A stretch of 64,000 nt of DNA from Paucimonas lemoignei (GCF_004342585.1 NZ_SLZQ01000002.1:248001-312000); one strand, 5' to 3'; positions 31,618 through 40,401 are shown, counted from the first letter of the stretch. Made by a program: numbers and translations. The notes: a model not told the origin generated them from the sequence alone.

Positions 31618-32703
31618 TCAGTTTGTCTCCGCCGTTTCATGATCATGCACGGGGCGTGGCGCGCCGACGGTCCAGTCATGCAGCACCGAGTAGCCGACTG
31701 CCAGCATGGTTGGGCCGATAAAGACCCCCAAAAAGCCAAAGGCGATGGCGCCGCCCAGCACACCCAGCAACACTACGATAAACGGCAAGCCGCCGCCCTT
31801 GCTGATCATGAGCGGCTTGATGACATTGTCCACGCTGCCGACTATGAGCGCATTCCACAGTACGAGGAAGATGGCCCAGCCGAGCGCATCCTGCGTGTAG
31901 AGCCAGATGGCTGCCGGCACCCAGATGATTCCCGGCCCCATCGGGATCACGGACAGGAAAAAGGTCGCAAGAATCCAGATCGCCGCGCCAGGCACGCCAG
32001 CCAGCCAGTATCCGAGACCGGCAAGCACCGCCTGCACCAGCGCCGTGCCAAGGATGCCGTAGACCACTCCCTTTACCGTGCCGCCTGCCAGTTGCAGAAG
32101 GTGAGGCCCGCGCTCGCCGGCGATGCGTTGTATGCCGCCCATCAGCCATTCCACGGCCACATGGCCGCCGATATAGAAGAAAAAAGAAAATATGATGCTC
32201 AACACCAGTTGCAAAAGACCGGCGCCGGTAGCCGCCCCCAGGGTCAACAGCCATTGACCCAGCGGCGCCGCCAGCCGGTTGCGCACGAATTCGGCGATTC
32301 CTGCTCCGCCTTGCAGCAGGTCATTCCAGATTTCCTGGATACGTGCCCCAACCAAAGGCAGGCTGGCGACCCAATCAGGCAAAGGCGGCACGCCGCGCTC
32401 AATCAGCTTGGTAGCGATAGCTCGTACTTCATCGGCTTGCTGCGCCAGTCCGAACATGGCCACAGCTAGCGGCCCCACGCCGCATAAGAGAGCCAGCACC
32501 ACCATGACTGCAGCCGGGACGATGCGCTGGCCACGGAACAGGGCAACGAGACGCATGTAGATCGGCCAGGTACAAAAGCTGATGATGGCAGCCCACAACA
32601 GCGGGGCAAAAAATGGCGCCAGGATGTAGAGACAGCCACCGACCAAGGCAACCATGGCGGCGACAGCGACCAGGCGTTCAATCAACCTCTCATTTTTCTG
32701 CAT
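31618..32703 (-). CDS. AI-2E family transporter (PerM/YdiK-like permease)
   Basis: A 361-residue inner-membrane protein with about eight membrane segments, beginning with RLVAVAAMVALVGGCLYILAPFFAPLLWAAIISF and ending with GAIAFGFLGVFIGPTMLAVGYSVL, which are the conserved ends of the AI-2E transporter family. Members export diverse small molecules or ions; the AI-2 name is historical. It is convergent with the DUF3617 gene, 32 bases apart. The substrate cannot be told from the sequence. Confidence 0.85.
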   Translation of the reverse strand: MQKNERLIERLVAVAAMVALVGGCLYILAPFFAPLLWAAIISFCTWPIYMRLVALFRGQRIVPAAVMVVLALLCGVGPLAVAMFGLAQQADEVRAIATKLIERGVPPLPDWVASLPLVGARIQEIWNDLLQGGAGIAEFVRNRLAAPLGQWLLTLGAATGAGLLQLVLSIIFSFFFYIGGHVAVEWLMGGIQRIAGERGPHLLQLAGGTVKGVVYGILGTALVQAVLAGLGYWLAGVPGAAIWILATFFLSVIPMGPGIIWVPAAIWLYTQDALGWAIFLVLWNALIVGSVDNVIKPLMISKGGGLPFIVVLLGVLGGAIAFGFLGVFIGPTMLAVGYSVLHDWTVGAPRPVHDHETAETN

Positions 32704-33027
32704 GGCTACGTTTTAGAGGCAAAACTGTAACTGTGCAGGATGCCTGTCAAGCTGGCAAGCAAGAATGAATGATTTGGTGCAATCCTGCGATTTCTTCATT
32801 GTTTTTTATTCATTTGTTTGTGCATTGCTACAAATTGCCGGGGCCGCATGGGTGTTTGCGCTAAGCATTTGCTTGTAATCAATGTGGCGCACTGCACAAT
32901 TAGATACGTTTAAGAAGTTTAACGAGAATTATTCGAGGAACTTTTTAATACGCAAGAAGTCTTGTTGTATCAACAATGGCATAAAAGCTATTGAGGTCAA
33001 CTGCAGATTTATTTTTAAGAGGAAATC
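32704..33027. promoter_or_regulatory. divergent intergenic region with a 15-bp dyad
   Basis: 324 bases between the leftward AI-2E-type transporter and the rightward HTH gene. A perfect dyad TTGTTG-TAT-CAACAA lies at 32962-32976, 52 bases before the HTH start, a good place for an operator. GAGGAAATC forms the ribosome site at the right end. No other coding or RNA feature was recognised; the left half is AT-rich with several short T-runs. Confidence 0.4.
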
Positions 33028-33372
33028 ATGGCTGAACACGCTCTCTCATCGCAGGAAAGCTATAACCCGAATCACTTACTTGACTTCCTGCTCGAAAAAA
33101 TGTCGCTTAAAAATGACGCTGCCCTGTCACGCAAGCTTGAGGTTGCGCCTCCGGTCATCAGCAAGATCCGTCATCGTCGCTTGCCGATCGGCGCATCCCT
33201 GCTCATTCGCATGCACGAAGTCACCGGCATGAGCATTCGTGATCTGCGTGACCTGATGGGGGACCGCCGCACGAAATATCGTTTGAGCGATGCGCAAGGA
33301 AAACCGAAACCCGCTGAAACCACGGCAAACGCCCAGCCGCAGCAGCATCAGTCCGGATCCATGCATCACTAA
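33028..33372 (+). CDS. small HTH protein, paralogue of the gene at 47073
   Basis: A 114-residue protein. After a polar N-terminus it has NHLLDFLLEKMSLKNDAALSRKLEVAPPVISKIRHRRLPIGASLLIRMHEVTGMSIRDLRDLMGD, a lambda-repressor-like helix-turn-helix, then a Gln/His-rich tail. The paralogue at 47073 shares the same core (KNDAAL, ISKIRH, LIRMHE, SIR, LR, GDRR, KYR) with a different tail. It is probably a DNA-binding regulator, perhaps autoregulated through the dyad at 32962-32976. No partner gene is adjacent. Confidence 0.7.
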   Translation: MAEHALSSQESYNPNHLLDFLLEKMSLKNDAALSRKLEVAPPVISKIRHRRLPIGASLLIRMHEVTGMSIRDLRDLMGDRRTKYRLSDAQGKPKPAETTANAQPQQHQSGSMHH

Positions 33373-33502
33373 GGCGACTGGGCGTAATATGGGCTCAGTT
33401 CATGCATTACGGAAATAACGCGACGTTGCTCACTGCTGTATCGTCAGGGCGCATTGTGAACTAATGCCGCTCATGAAGTGGGTAATGTTGCGTTTATATA
33501 AT

Positions 33503-33517
33503 GTTCTGCATCAGAAC
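33503..33517. promoter_or_regulatory. 15-bp dyad just after a TATAAT box
   Basis: GTTCTG (33503-33508), CAT, CAGAAC (33512-33517) is a perfect dyad placed directly after TATAAT at 33495-33500, followed by GGAGAGG at 33540-33546 and an 18-codon ATG reading (33560-33616). This resembles a promoter with an operator at its start site and a leader peptide, but could also be a convergent hairpin between two genes. Confidence 0.3.
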
Positions 33518-33603
33518 TCATCATCCATTCAATACGTCCGGAGAGGTTTTAATTGGCAAATGCCTGTCCATCCACTGAGCCGATCCAGCCACTATGATTT
33601 TAT

Positions 33604-34101
33604 TCAGTCAATCTGAATGAAATTTACCGGTAATGTGGAATACGGCAGCACAATGATCTTCGATGGATTATCGCTCGATGCAGAGCAGCTTGTGGCTGAC
33701 AATTTATTCGCCTCTCGAAAAGTAATGTCGATATGGTCTGGATTGAAGTAGCGCACGACAGATGTAATCTGCACTTCGCGGCATGGCATTTGCGGACCAA
33801 GGAATATGCCGGCCACCATGCTTTGGGAGAAATTAACGCCCGGTAAAGACGGAGAGGGCGATAGTCCAGCAGTATGTTCTCGCCATAAGGCATCCCAATT
33901 TGATACGTCGCGCACAACGACCAGGCGACGATCGCCGATGGATGTGGGGAGGACCGGGATAATTTCCTGAAAAGAGAGGTCTTGCGCGCTGTGGTCGGAT
34001 GAGTCATCGAAGTACACAAACGAAAGCGATACGCCGCCACACCCTGCCAACGCCGCAAAGACAAGTCCTGCTATCCAAGAGCGAGGGGCATGGTTGAACA
34101 C
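33604..34101 (-). CDS. PrcB-like lipoprotein
   Basis: A 165-residue lipoprotein: short signal FNHAPRSWIAGLVFAALAGC (lipidated Cys about residue 21) followed by a domain like the PrcB C-terminal fold (LVVVRDVSNWDALWREHT, VNFSQSMVAGIFLGPQMPCREVQITSVVRY, IDITFREAN). PrcB proteins stabilise a secreted protease complex in treponemes; in Gram-negative bacteria the role is unknown. The GTG at 34101 gives a normal signal peptide; an ATG at 34164 would put 21 extra residues in front. It probably sits in the outer membrane. Confidence 0.55.
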   Translation of the reverse strand: MFNHAPRSWIAGLVFAALAGCGGVSLSFVYFDDSSDHSAQDLSFQEIIPVLPTSIGDRRLVVVRDVSNWDALWREHTAGLSPSPSLPGVNFSQSMVAGIFLGPQMPCREVQITSVVRYFNPDHIDITFREANKLSATSCSASSDNPSKIIVLPYSTLPVNFIQID

Positions 34102-34273
34102 GATCGGACCGCAAGAATCTGTAGTGATATTGGCTGAATGATTGTGTATGCAAACGCACAGCATTCCGTTTGCTTCATCGCCGGTTGGGTTACTCCTGCA
34201 AGAATTGTAGTACCTTTTACGCCACGTGTTGTTCCCGACGCTGATGCCATTGCACCAGCAGAGAAATTGGTCG

Positions 34274-34663
34274 TTACGCTTGCTTACGGCAGGCCGCTTG
34301 TGCCCAGATGGTATCCATTTCCGAAATATGCGAAGCAAACCATGGCGGCAAGAGGGGAAGAATCTTGCGCCCGAGGTTGCAGTCGCCAGCCATGACGCGC
34401 GATTGAGCGTGGTGCAGCAAGCGAAGGAGTTGGGCATGCTCGGCCCGGTGTTCCTGGACGACGCGGACATCCATATCTGCCATCCATTGCTCTTCATTGG
34501 CGAAGTCGCGCTCGAGTTCATCGACAAATTTCGGATAACGAAGGCTGAATTGTGCGTCGGATGCGACCGTCATCGCATCCAGCTCAGAAAATAATTGAGG
34601 ATAAAGCTGTTTGATTTTTGCCTCATCCAGCGCGCCTGCCGATGGAATGCCGTAAGCTTGCAT
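34274..34663 (-). CDS. degenerate bacteriohemerythrin-like protein
   Basis: A 129-residue helical protein with the hemerythrin outline: PKFVDELERDFANEEQWMADMD, then EHRAEHAQLLRLLHH and PPWFASHISEMDTIW. The Glu of EEQW, both His of EHRAEH and the His/Asp of HISEMD correspond to the di-iron ligands, but the His expected before F-x-x-EE is Asp and no His is present in the first helix. It may bind one iron, another metal, or none. The ATG at 34663 is preferred (MQAYGIPSAG); one at 34690 is possible. Confidence 0.6.
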   Translation of the reverse strand: MQAYGIPSAGALDEAKIKQLYPQLFSELDAMTVASDAQFSLRYPKFVDELERDFANEEQWMADMDVRVVQEHRAEHAQLLRLLHHAQSRVMAGDCNLGRKILPLLPPWFASHISEMDTIWAQAACRKQA

Positions 34664-34754
34664 AAAGCTACCCCTGTATAAATGCATCAATCCCTGGTGA
34701 AACCGCTCTGATAAAGTGTTTCAGAGGAAAGTGTAGTTAAGATAGATATGAGGC

Positions 34755-34775
34755 TGTACTGTAATTGCCAGTACA
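34755..34775. promoter_or_regulatory. 21-bp dyad between divergent genes
   Basis: TGTACTG (34755-34761) and CAGTACA (34769-34775) form a perfect inverted repeat with a seven-base centre. It lies between the leftward hemerythrin-like gene (start 34663) and the rightward 58-residue gene (start 34890), a suitable position for an operator. Confidence 0.4.
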
Positions 34776-34889
34776 AGAGAAGTATTGATTCGGGTCAAAA
34801 CAGCTGCGGCAGGGCAAGCGATGATGTGAATTACTGCAATCATGAAATTGTAGTGCGAGCTTAGTTATGTAATAGATGGAGAAACAGTC

Positions 34890-35066
34890 ATGACCCGCCC
34901 TGATACTCTTTTTGAAGCCGCCAGCTATGATCTGAACAAGTTCATAGAGAGGCGAGTTGCTGATCGTCGTGCAATGCAGCGTGATTCGGCTGATAGACGC
35001 AAACAAAACAGGAATGTGGAACAACCCGAAAATGCTTTCCAAAAGGAAACGCCTTCATCTCATTAA
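34890..35066 (+). CDS. 58-residue polar protein of unknown function
   Basis: A short gene with a GGAG ribosome site ten bases before the ATG at 34890. The product begins MTRPDTLFEAASYDLNKFI and is very rich in Arg, Asp and Gln (RRVADRRAMQRDSADRRKQN), with no hydrophobic segment. No family is recognised. Confidence 0.45.
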   Translation: MTRPDTLFEAASYDLNKFIERRVADRRAMQRDSADRRKQNRNVEQPENAFQKETPSSH

Positions 35067-35178
35067 CCTTCACAGTCACGTTTCCTTAACACGGAATAAA
35101 CGCCGATGAAGTTATGTAAGTAAGTGAAACCATCCTTTGTCCATTTCCGTCGAATAGATATTCCACTTGCGGACGGAT

Positions 35179-35850
35179 ATGGCGATGGGGCTGCCAGAGC
35201 AAAAAACACTGGTGAAAATTGCCGCCGATGAGGCTTACCTCGAAGGCATGCTTGAGTTGCCGTCTCATGTCACTGGATTGATTCTGTTTGCGCACGGTAG
35301 TGGCAGCAGTCGATTAAGTCCGCGCAACAATTATGTCGCGAGCGTGTTGCGCGATGCGGGTCTCGGCACATTACTGCTGGATTTGCTCACTCCGGGCGAA
35401 GATCGGCATTATGAAACCCGCTTCGATATCTCCCTATTAACCAGACGCCTGGAATTGGCACTGACCTGGATACGGCAGTTGCCGTCACCGCTGGCGACGC
35501 TGCCGGTCGGCCTGTTTGGCGCGAGTACCGGGGCTGCCTCTGCATTGCGCCTTGCTGCGCTCATGCCGGGCATCGTGGGCGCTGTCGTCAGCCGCGGTGG
35601 ACGTGCCGATATGGCAGGGGCCGATATCCTACGGCAGGTTCGTGCGCCGACGCTGCTTCTGGTGGGCGGGCTTGACGATGTCGTCATTGAACTTAACAAG
35701 GCGGCCTATGAGCAAATGCAATGCGAACGCCAATTACATATTGTCCCGGATGCCACGCATTTGTTTGAAGAGGCAGGTGCTCTGGAAAATGTTGCGCAAC
35801 TGGCTACCGAATGGTTTTTAAAGCATCTTGCGCCGGCTAAAAAATCTTAA
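35179..35850 (+). CDS. alpha/beta hydrolase (dienelactone-hydrolase-like)
   Basis: A 223-residue alpha/beta hydrolase. ILFAHGSGSSRLSPRN forms the oxyanion-hole strand, the nucleophile Ser is in GLFGASTGAASAL (about residue 117), the acid Asp in LLLVGGLDDVV and the His in VPDATHLFEE. The pattern is that of small intracellular hydrolases of the dienelactone hydrolase group; the natural substrate is unknown. The start is uncertain: ATG at 35179 or 35185, or TTG at 35167, none with a strong ribosome site. Confidence 0.78.
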   Translation: MAMGLPEQKTLVKIAADEAYLEGMLELPSHVTGLILFAHGSGSSRLSPRNNYVASVLRDAGLGTLLLDLLTPGEDRHYETRFDISLLTRRLELALTWIRQLPSPLATLPVGLFGASTGAASALRLAALMPGIVGAVVSRGGRADMAGADILRQVRAPTLLLVGGLDDVVIELNKAAYEQMQCERQLHIVPDATHLFEEAGALENVAQLATEWFLKHLAPAKKS

Positions 35851-35993
35851 TTTTCGCTCGATCTGTTGTGAGAATCATGCATTTATTGCCCGAATCTTCA
35901 CGAACCCAAACCTCGTAATCACGAAACTTCTGCATTTCCTGTTGCAGGCAATTTCCATGCGGTATGATTTGGACTTGTCTGAGGTGGATGTGC

Positions 35994-37196
35994 ATGTTGA
36001 TAACGAATTTGTCGGGTCTGTGGGGGATGAGCTTGCAGCGTTGGATGAAGACGCAGCAGAAACACAATAAAAAACTTGTCAAACTTCTTCTGAAGAATTC
36101 AACAACCCTTCCTTCCGCAGTTCCAGGCGTTTCGACGCGTCGTAAGGTGCTTCCACTGCTGGCGACATCCATGCTGACAGGCCGGCAGTCAGCCACAGCC
36201 TCGCAACCGGCAGGTCAGTGGTTAAAGTTCAACCATCCGCTCACGGTACTGGAAAGCGGCCGCTCGGGCGGCGGCATGGACTATTGGCTTTATCTGCCTC
36301 AGCGCGCCGATATGGCGCGTTTGCCTCTGGTGGTCATGCTGCATGGTTGCGCACAGACGGCGCCGCAATTTGCGCAAAGCACCGGCATGAACCGGTTAGC
36401 CGACAAGGAAGGCTTCGCCGTGCTCTATCCTCAACAGATTGCGCGAAACCATGCGGGCCGCTGCTGGCGCTGGTACAACCCGGAAGTGCGTGAAGGTGAA
36501 GCAGAGACTGCCGCGATCGCCTCGATCATTAATCAAGTCGCGGAGCGATACGCGCTGGATCGCAGCCGGATTTACATCGCCGGTATTTCAGCCGGCGCTG
36601 CCATGGCCAATATCGTCGCGCTCACTCATCCACAACTGATAGCGGCAGTCGGCATGCATTCCGGTGTGGCTTTCGGCGCTGCGCAAACGCCTATGGAAGG
36701 GTATGCCTTGATGCAGCAGGGGGCGGAACAGGATATGCATCAAGCCGTACGCGCTGCCGCCAGCAAGATGGGGCAGTTGCCGCTGATGCCCGCCGTCCTG
36801 ATTCATGGGCGGGAAGACAGTATTGTGCATCCGGTTAATCTTGCGCATCTGGCTGAGCAATTTCGCGAGCTTCATCATCTGGCGGGCTATGCCCGTGAAA
36901 ACATGACACTCAAGATTACCGAGAAGCAGGCTACTCGACGCAGCGGCCGGTCTTACAAGAATTGCGAGTATTACTTCGGTAGAAAACGTCTCTTGCAGGT
37001 TTGCGAAATCAGCGAGTTGGGACATGCCTGGAGTGGCGGTGATGCCTCGGTTAATTTCAGCGATGGCTGTGGCCCGAACGCCAGCCGGATGATGTGGGAA
37101 TTCTTTCGCAGGCATCATCGCGCGGCAGAAGCGCTCACGAGCCATCCGGCTCCTGACGTATCTGAAGTTGAGCGTATACAAGCTGGACTTGTATAA
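35994..37196 (+). CDS. PHB-depolymerase-family esterase
   Basis: A 400-residue esterase of the poly(3-hydroxybutyrate) depolymerase/LpqC family: LPLVVMLHGCAQTAPQFAQSTGMN (oxyanion region), nucleophile Ser in IAGISAGAAMAN, Asp in HGREDSIVHP and His in ELGHAWSGG. The basic, helical N-terminus (KTQQKHNKKLVKLLLKN) is common in these proteins. It may cut polyhydroxybutyrate, whose precursors are made by phaA and phaB 14 kb away, or related polyesters. The ATG at 35994 follows GAGGTG; ATGs at 36027 and 36045 would be shorter alternatives. Confidence 0.8.
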   Translation: MLITNLSGLWGMSLQRWMKTQQKHNKKLVKLLLKNSTTLPSAVPGVSTRRKVLPLLATSMLTGRQSATASQPAGQWLKFNHPLTVLESGRSGGGMDYWLYLPQRADMARLPLVVMLHGCAQTAPQFAQSTGMNRLADKEGFAVLYPQQIARNHAGRCWRWYNPEVREGEAETAAIASIINQVAERYALDRSRIYIAGISAGAAMANIVALTHPQLIAAVGMHSGVAFGAAQTPMEGYALMQQGAEQDMHQAVRAAASKMGQLPLMPAVLIHGREDSIVHPVNLAHLAEQFRELHHLAGYARENMTLKITEKQATRRSGRSYKNCEYYFGRKRLLQVCEISELGHAWSGGDASVNFSDGCGPNASRMMWEFFRRHHRAAEALTSHPAPDVSEVERIQAGLV

Positions 37197-37236
37197 GTAC
37201 GCAGTTATTCCTTCCTGACGCATTCAATTTAATAAA

Positions 37237-37257
37237 GCCAGCTCGCATCGCTGGCTG
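37237..37257. terminator. hairpin after the esterase gene
   Basis: AGCCAGC (37237-37243) and GCTGGCT (37251-37257) form a seven-pair stem with a seven-base loop, 40 bases after the esterase stop. There is no T-run on the plus strand. Confidence 0.4.
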
Positions 37258-37322
37258 ATCAAGGCGCTTCGCCTGGCAATGCATATAATGGCAACGCTCT
37301 CTGCCTGATATGCCATCCTGAG

Positions 37323-38327
37323 ATGAAGCCTCGCCACTCGTCTAGCAATGCCCGGCTATCGCGCGCAATTTTTCATGCGCTGTCGCCGGTATTGCTGCTG
37401 TCTGCCTGCAGCGGCAAGCCCGACAATTTCTTTCCCGGTTATATAGAAGCAGATTATGTGAGGCTTGCCGCGCCGGTGGGAGGCGCCTTGGTCAAGCTGC
37501 ATGTCGAACGTGGCGCGCAGGTATCGCGTAACGATCCCGCTTTTATGCTGGAGTCGGATGAGGAGCGCGCCGCTGTCTGGGAAGCGTCGTCACGTGTCGC
37601 GCGTGCCGAAGCACAATTGAATGACCTCCGCAAAGGCAAGCGTCCGGATGAAGTCGCCGCAGTCGCAGCGCAGCTCGAGCAGGCACGGGCAGCGCAAGCC
37701 TTGTCGGCAGCCAGCCTGGCGAGAGAAAAACAGTTGGCATCGGCCCGGTTCGTCTCTCCCTCGCGCATCGATGAAGCGCAAGCCGCGCTCGATCGCGATG
37801 CGGCACGGGTGCGCGAGTTACAGGCACAGTTGCGCGTCGCCAAACTGGGGGCGCGCAGCGATGAGATTGCGGCAGCCCAGCAAGAGTTGCAGGCGGCGCA
37901 AGCGCAACTGGCCCAGGTCAACTGGCGACTGGAACAAAAGACGCAGCGTATCCCGGTCGATGCCGAAGTCGCCGATGTGCTTTACCGGGAAGGCGAACTG
38001 GTGCCGGTTGGAAGCCCGGTCGTCAGCCTGCTGGCGCCGCAATATCTCAAGGCGCGCTTCTTTGTGCCGGAAACTATGGTGGGCAAGCTGTTTTTGGGGC
38101 AGGAAGTCAATCTGCGCTGCGATGGTTGCGGTGCGCCGATTGCGGCAAAGTTGAGCTTCATCGCTCGCGAGGCGCAATACACTTCTCCGCTTATTTACAG
38201 CAAGGAAAATCGCGCCACGCTGGTATTCCTGATCGAGGCCCGGCCAGCATCAAAGGATGCGGCGCGCCTGCATCCTGGACAACCGCTGGAAGTGCGACTT
38301 GGAACTGTAGAAAGATTTGGGCCATGA
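37323..38327 (+). CDS. HlyD-family periplasmic adaptor lipoprotein of an ABC exporter
   Basis: A 334-residue membrane fusion protein. It has a lipoprotein signal (LLLSACSGK), a split lipoyl/barrel region (RLAAPVGGALVKLHVERGAQVSRNDPAFMLES and later PVDAEVADVLYREGELVPVGSPVVSLL) and a central coiled-coil hairpin (about residues 75-195). Such adaptors link an inner-membrane exporter to an outer-membrane channel, as in YbhG of E. coli. Its stop overlaps the ATPase start (ATGA), so the three exporter genes form one operon. Confidence 0.85.
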   Translation: MKPRHSSSNARLSRAIFHALSPVLLLSACSGKPDNFFPGYIEADYVRLAAPVGGALVKLHVERGAQVSRNDPAFMLESDEERAAVWEASSRVARAEAQLNDLRKGKRPDEVAAVAAQLEQARAAQALSAASLAREKQLASARFVSPSRIDEAQAALDRDAARVRELQAQLRVAKLGARSDEIAAAQQELQAAQAQLAQVNWRLEQKTQRIPVDAEVADVLYREGELVPVGSPVVSLLAPQYLKARFFVPETMVGKLFLGQEVNLRCDGCGAPIAAKLSFIAREAQYTSPLIYSKENRATLVFLIEARPASKDAARLHPGQPLEVRLGTVERFGP

Positions 38328-39268
38328 CTGCGGCAACCAGTGAGACAGTGATCGAAGTGTGCGGCCTGACCAAGCGCTATGGCAGCCGCATCGTAGTCGA
38401 CCGCATCGATATGCGCGTCGCCAGGGGGCGCATCTTTGGGTTCCTTGGGCCAAATGGCAGCGGCAAGACCACGACGATCCGCATGCTGTGCGGCTTGCTG
38501 ACACCGGATGAGGGAGAGGGGCAATGCCTCGGCTACGACATCCGCAGGCAATCCCGCCTGATCAAGCGCGCAGTCGGCTATATGACGCAAAGCTTTGGCC
38601 TGTATCTTGATCTGAGCATCGAGGAAAACCTGGATTTCATCGCCCGCGTGTACGAGGTTCCAGAGCGGACGCGTCGGATCGCCGAGTTGCTGGAAAAGAT
38701 GGGGCTCGCGCAGCGGCGCACGCAATTGGCGGGCGCCTTGTCGGGCGGCTGGAAACAACGTCTTGCGCTGGCGGCCTGCCTATTGCATGAACCGAAGCTG
38801 CTCTTGCTGGATGAGCCGACCGCCGGCGTCGACCCGCAGGCACGGCGCGAATTCTGGGACCAGTTGCATGATTTGGCAGCTGAAGGCTTGACCGTGCTGG
38901 TATCCACGCATTACATGGATGAAGCCGAGCGCTGCAACGAGCTGGCTTATATATCCAGCGGACGTTTGCTGGCGCAGGGCACGCCGCAGCAATTGATCGA
39001 TGACGCCCATCTGGCGACCTGTGAAATCAGCGGCGCCGGCCTCGCGCCGCTGGCACGCCTGCTGCGCAGCCATCCTGCCGTGCGCAGCGTGGCATTTTTC
39101 GGCAATGTGCTGCACGTGAGCGCGGCATCGGCTGCACAGCTGGATGAGGCGCTGGCGACTTTTCGTGGCCACGACATTGCCGTGCATCGCGTGAATGCCA
39201 GCCTGGAAGATGTGTTCATCGCCTTGATGCGCAACGACGGCGGCCAGCGCACCGGAGCATCGCCATGA
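38324..39268 (+). CDS. ABC exporter ATP-binding protein
   Basis: A 314-residue ATPase: Walker A GPNGSGKTT (about residues 41-49), Q-loop MTQSFG, signature LSGGW, Walker B LLLLDEPTAGVDP and H-loop STHYM, followed by a C-terminal regulatory tail as in DrrA/YbhF-type exporters. A single nucleotide-binding domain is present, so it acts as a dimer with the downstream permease. The ATG at 38324 overlaps the adaptor stop; its own stop overlaps the permease start. Confidence 0.9.
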   Translation: MTAATSETVIEVCGLTKRYGSRIVVDRIDMRVARGRIFGFLGPNGSGKTTTIRMLCGLLTPDEGEGQCLGYDIRRQSRLIKRAVGYMTQSFGLYLDLSIEENLDFIARVYEVPERTRRIAELLEKMGLAQRRTQLAGALSGGWKQRLALAACLLHEPKLLLLDEPTAGVDPQARREFWDQLHDLAAEGLTVLVSTHYMDEAERCNELAYISSGRLLAQGTPQQLIDDAHLATCEISGAGLAPLARLLRSHPAVRSVAFFGNVLHVSAASAAQLDEALATFRGHDIAVHRVNASLEDVFIALMRNDGGQRTGASP

Positions 39269-40389
39269 GCTGGGCACGCCTGCTTGCTGTTCTGGTCAAG
39301 GAGTTTCGCCAGATCCGGCGCGATCATCTGACATTCGCCATGATGGTCGGCGTGCCGATCATCCAGCTGGTGCTGTTTGGCTATGCCATCAATACCGATC
39401 CCAAACATCTGCCAATGGCGGTGGTGGCAGCGGACCATAGCGAGTTCAGCCGCAGCCTGATGGCCGGTCTTGAGACTTCCGGCTACTTTCGCCTTACCCG
39501 TCATGCGGCGAGTGAAAGCGAAGCGAATCGATTGCTGGAGCGCGGCGAAGTGCAATTTGTGCTGGTGATTCCTCCGGATTTTTCAAGGCGTCTGTTGCGT
39601 GGCGAACGGCCGCAGATTTTGCTGGCAGCCGATGCGACTGATCCCGCCGCCGGCGGCAATGCGCTCGCCGCACTCAATGCCATATCCCGGCAGGCGCTAG
39701 CGCTAGACCTGGGCGGGGCGCTGGCCTACTTGCGCCCGGGCGAGCTGCCTTACGAGATCCGCGTGCAGCGGCGATACAACCCTGAAGGCCTGTCACGCTA
39801 CAACATCGTGCCAGGCTTGATCGGCGTGATCCTGACCATGACCATGGTGATGATGACCGGGTTGGCGATGACACGCGAGCGCGAGCGCGGTACCATGGAA
39901 AATCTTCTGGCTACGCCGGTGCGGCCGCTCGAAGTCATGATCGGCAAGATCGCGCCTTATATCCTGATCGGTTATGTGCAGGTCGGCGTGGTACTCATTG
40001 CAGCGCGCCTGTTGTTCGACGTGCCCATGCTCGGCAGCCTGGCGTTGCTATCGGTGGCGCTGGTACTCTTCATGGCGGCCAACCTGGCGGTGGGCTTCAC
40101 TTTTTCCACGATCGCCGCCAGCCAGTTGCAGGCGATGCAGCTCACGTTCTTCTTCTTTTTGCCATCGATGCTGCTATCCGGCTTCATGTTTCCATTCCGC
40201 GGCATGCCAGAGTGGGCGCAGATCATCGGTGAAATCCTGCCGCTCACGCACTTCCTGCGCATCGTGCGCGGCATTCTACTGAAGGGGAACGAGCTGGCAG
40301 ACATCCTGCCGGAGCTGTGGCCGATTGCCTTGTTCATGCTGACAGCAGGCGGGGTGGCGCTGGCGCGCTACCGGCAGACGCTCGATTGA
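39265..40389 (+). CDS. ABC-2 type permease of the exporter
   Basis: A 374-residue membrane protein with the ABC-2 layout: one N-terminal segment (about residues 24-43), a large periplasmic domain (about 45-170), and five further segments. Characteristic stretches are KEFRQIRRD at the N-terminus, IVPGLIGVILTMTMVMMTGLAMTRERERGTMENLLATPVRPLEVMIGK, and FPFRGMPEWAQIIGEILPLTHFLRIVRGI. Only one permease gene is present, in contrast to YbhSR, so a homodimer is likely. The substrate, perhaps a drug or lipid, is unknown. Confidence 0.88.
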   Translation: MSWARLLAVLVKEFRQIRRDHLTFAMMVGVPIIQLVLFGYAINTDPKHLPMAVVAADHSEFSRSLMAGLETSGYFRLTRHAASESEANRLLERGEVQFVLVIPPDFSRRLLRGERPQILLAADATDPAAGGNALAALNAISRQALALDLGGALAYLRPGELPYEIRVQRRYNPEGLSRYNIVPGLIGVILTMTMVMMTGLAMTRERERGTMENLLATPVRPLEVMIGKIAPYILIGYVQVGVVLIAARLLFDVPMLGSLALLSVALVLFMAANLAVGFTFSTIAASQLQAMQLTFFFFLPSMLLSGFMFPFRGMPEWAQIIGEILPLTHFLRIVRGILLKGNELADILPELWPIALFMLTAGGVALARYRQTLD

Positions 40390-40401
40390 CTGGCCCGGCA
40401 A

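Noticed and set aside
31387-32469. 360-codon plus-strand frame over the AI-2E-type transporter
   Set aside because: Very rich in His/Gln/Arg with no motif; the minus-strand permease has clear membrane segments and family ends.
34102-34527. 5' extension of the PrcB-like lipoprotein frame to 34527
   Set aside because: The extension has cysteine/histidine-rich unlikely sequence, overlaps the hemerythrin-like gene and would bury the lipoprotein signal inside the protein.
34737-35042. Minus-strand frame of 101 codons over the small polar gene
   Set aside because: No ribosome site and an implausible composition; it would also cover the dyad at 34755-34775.
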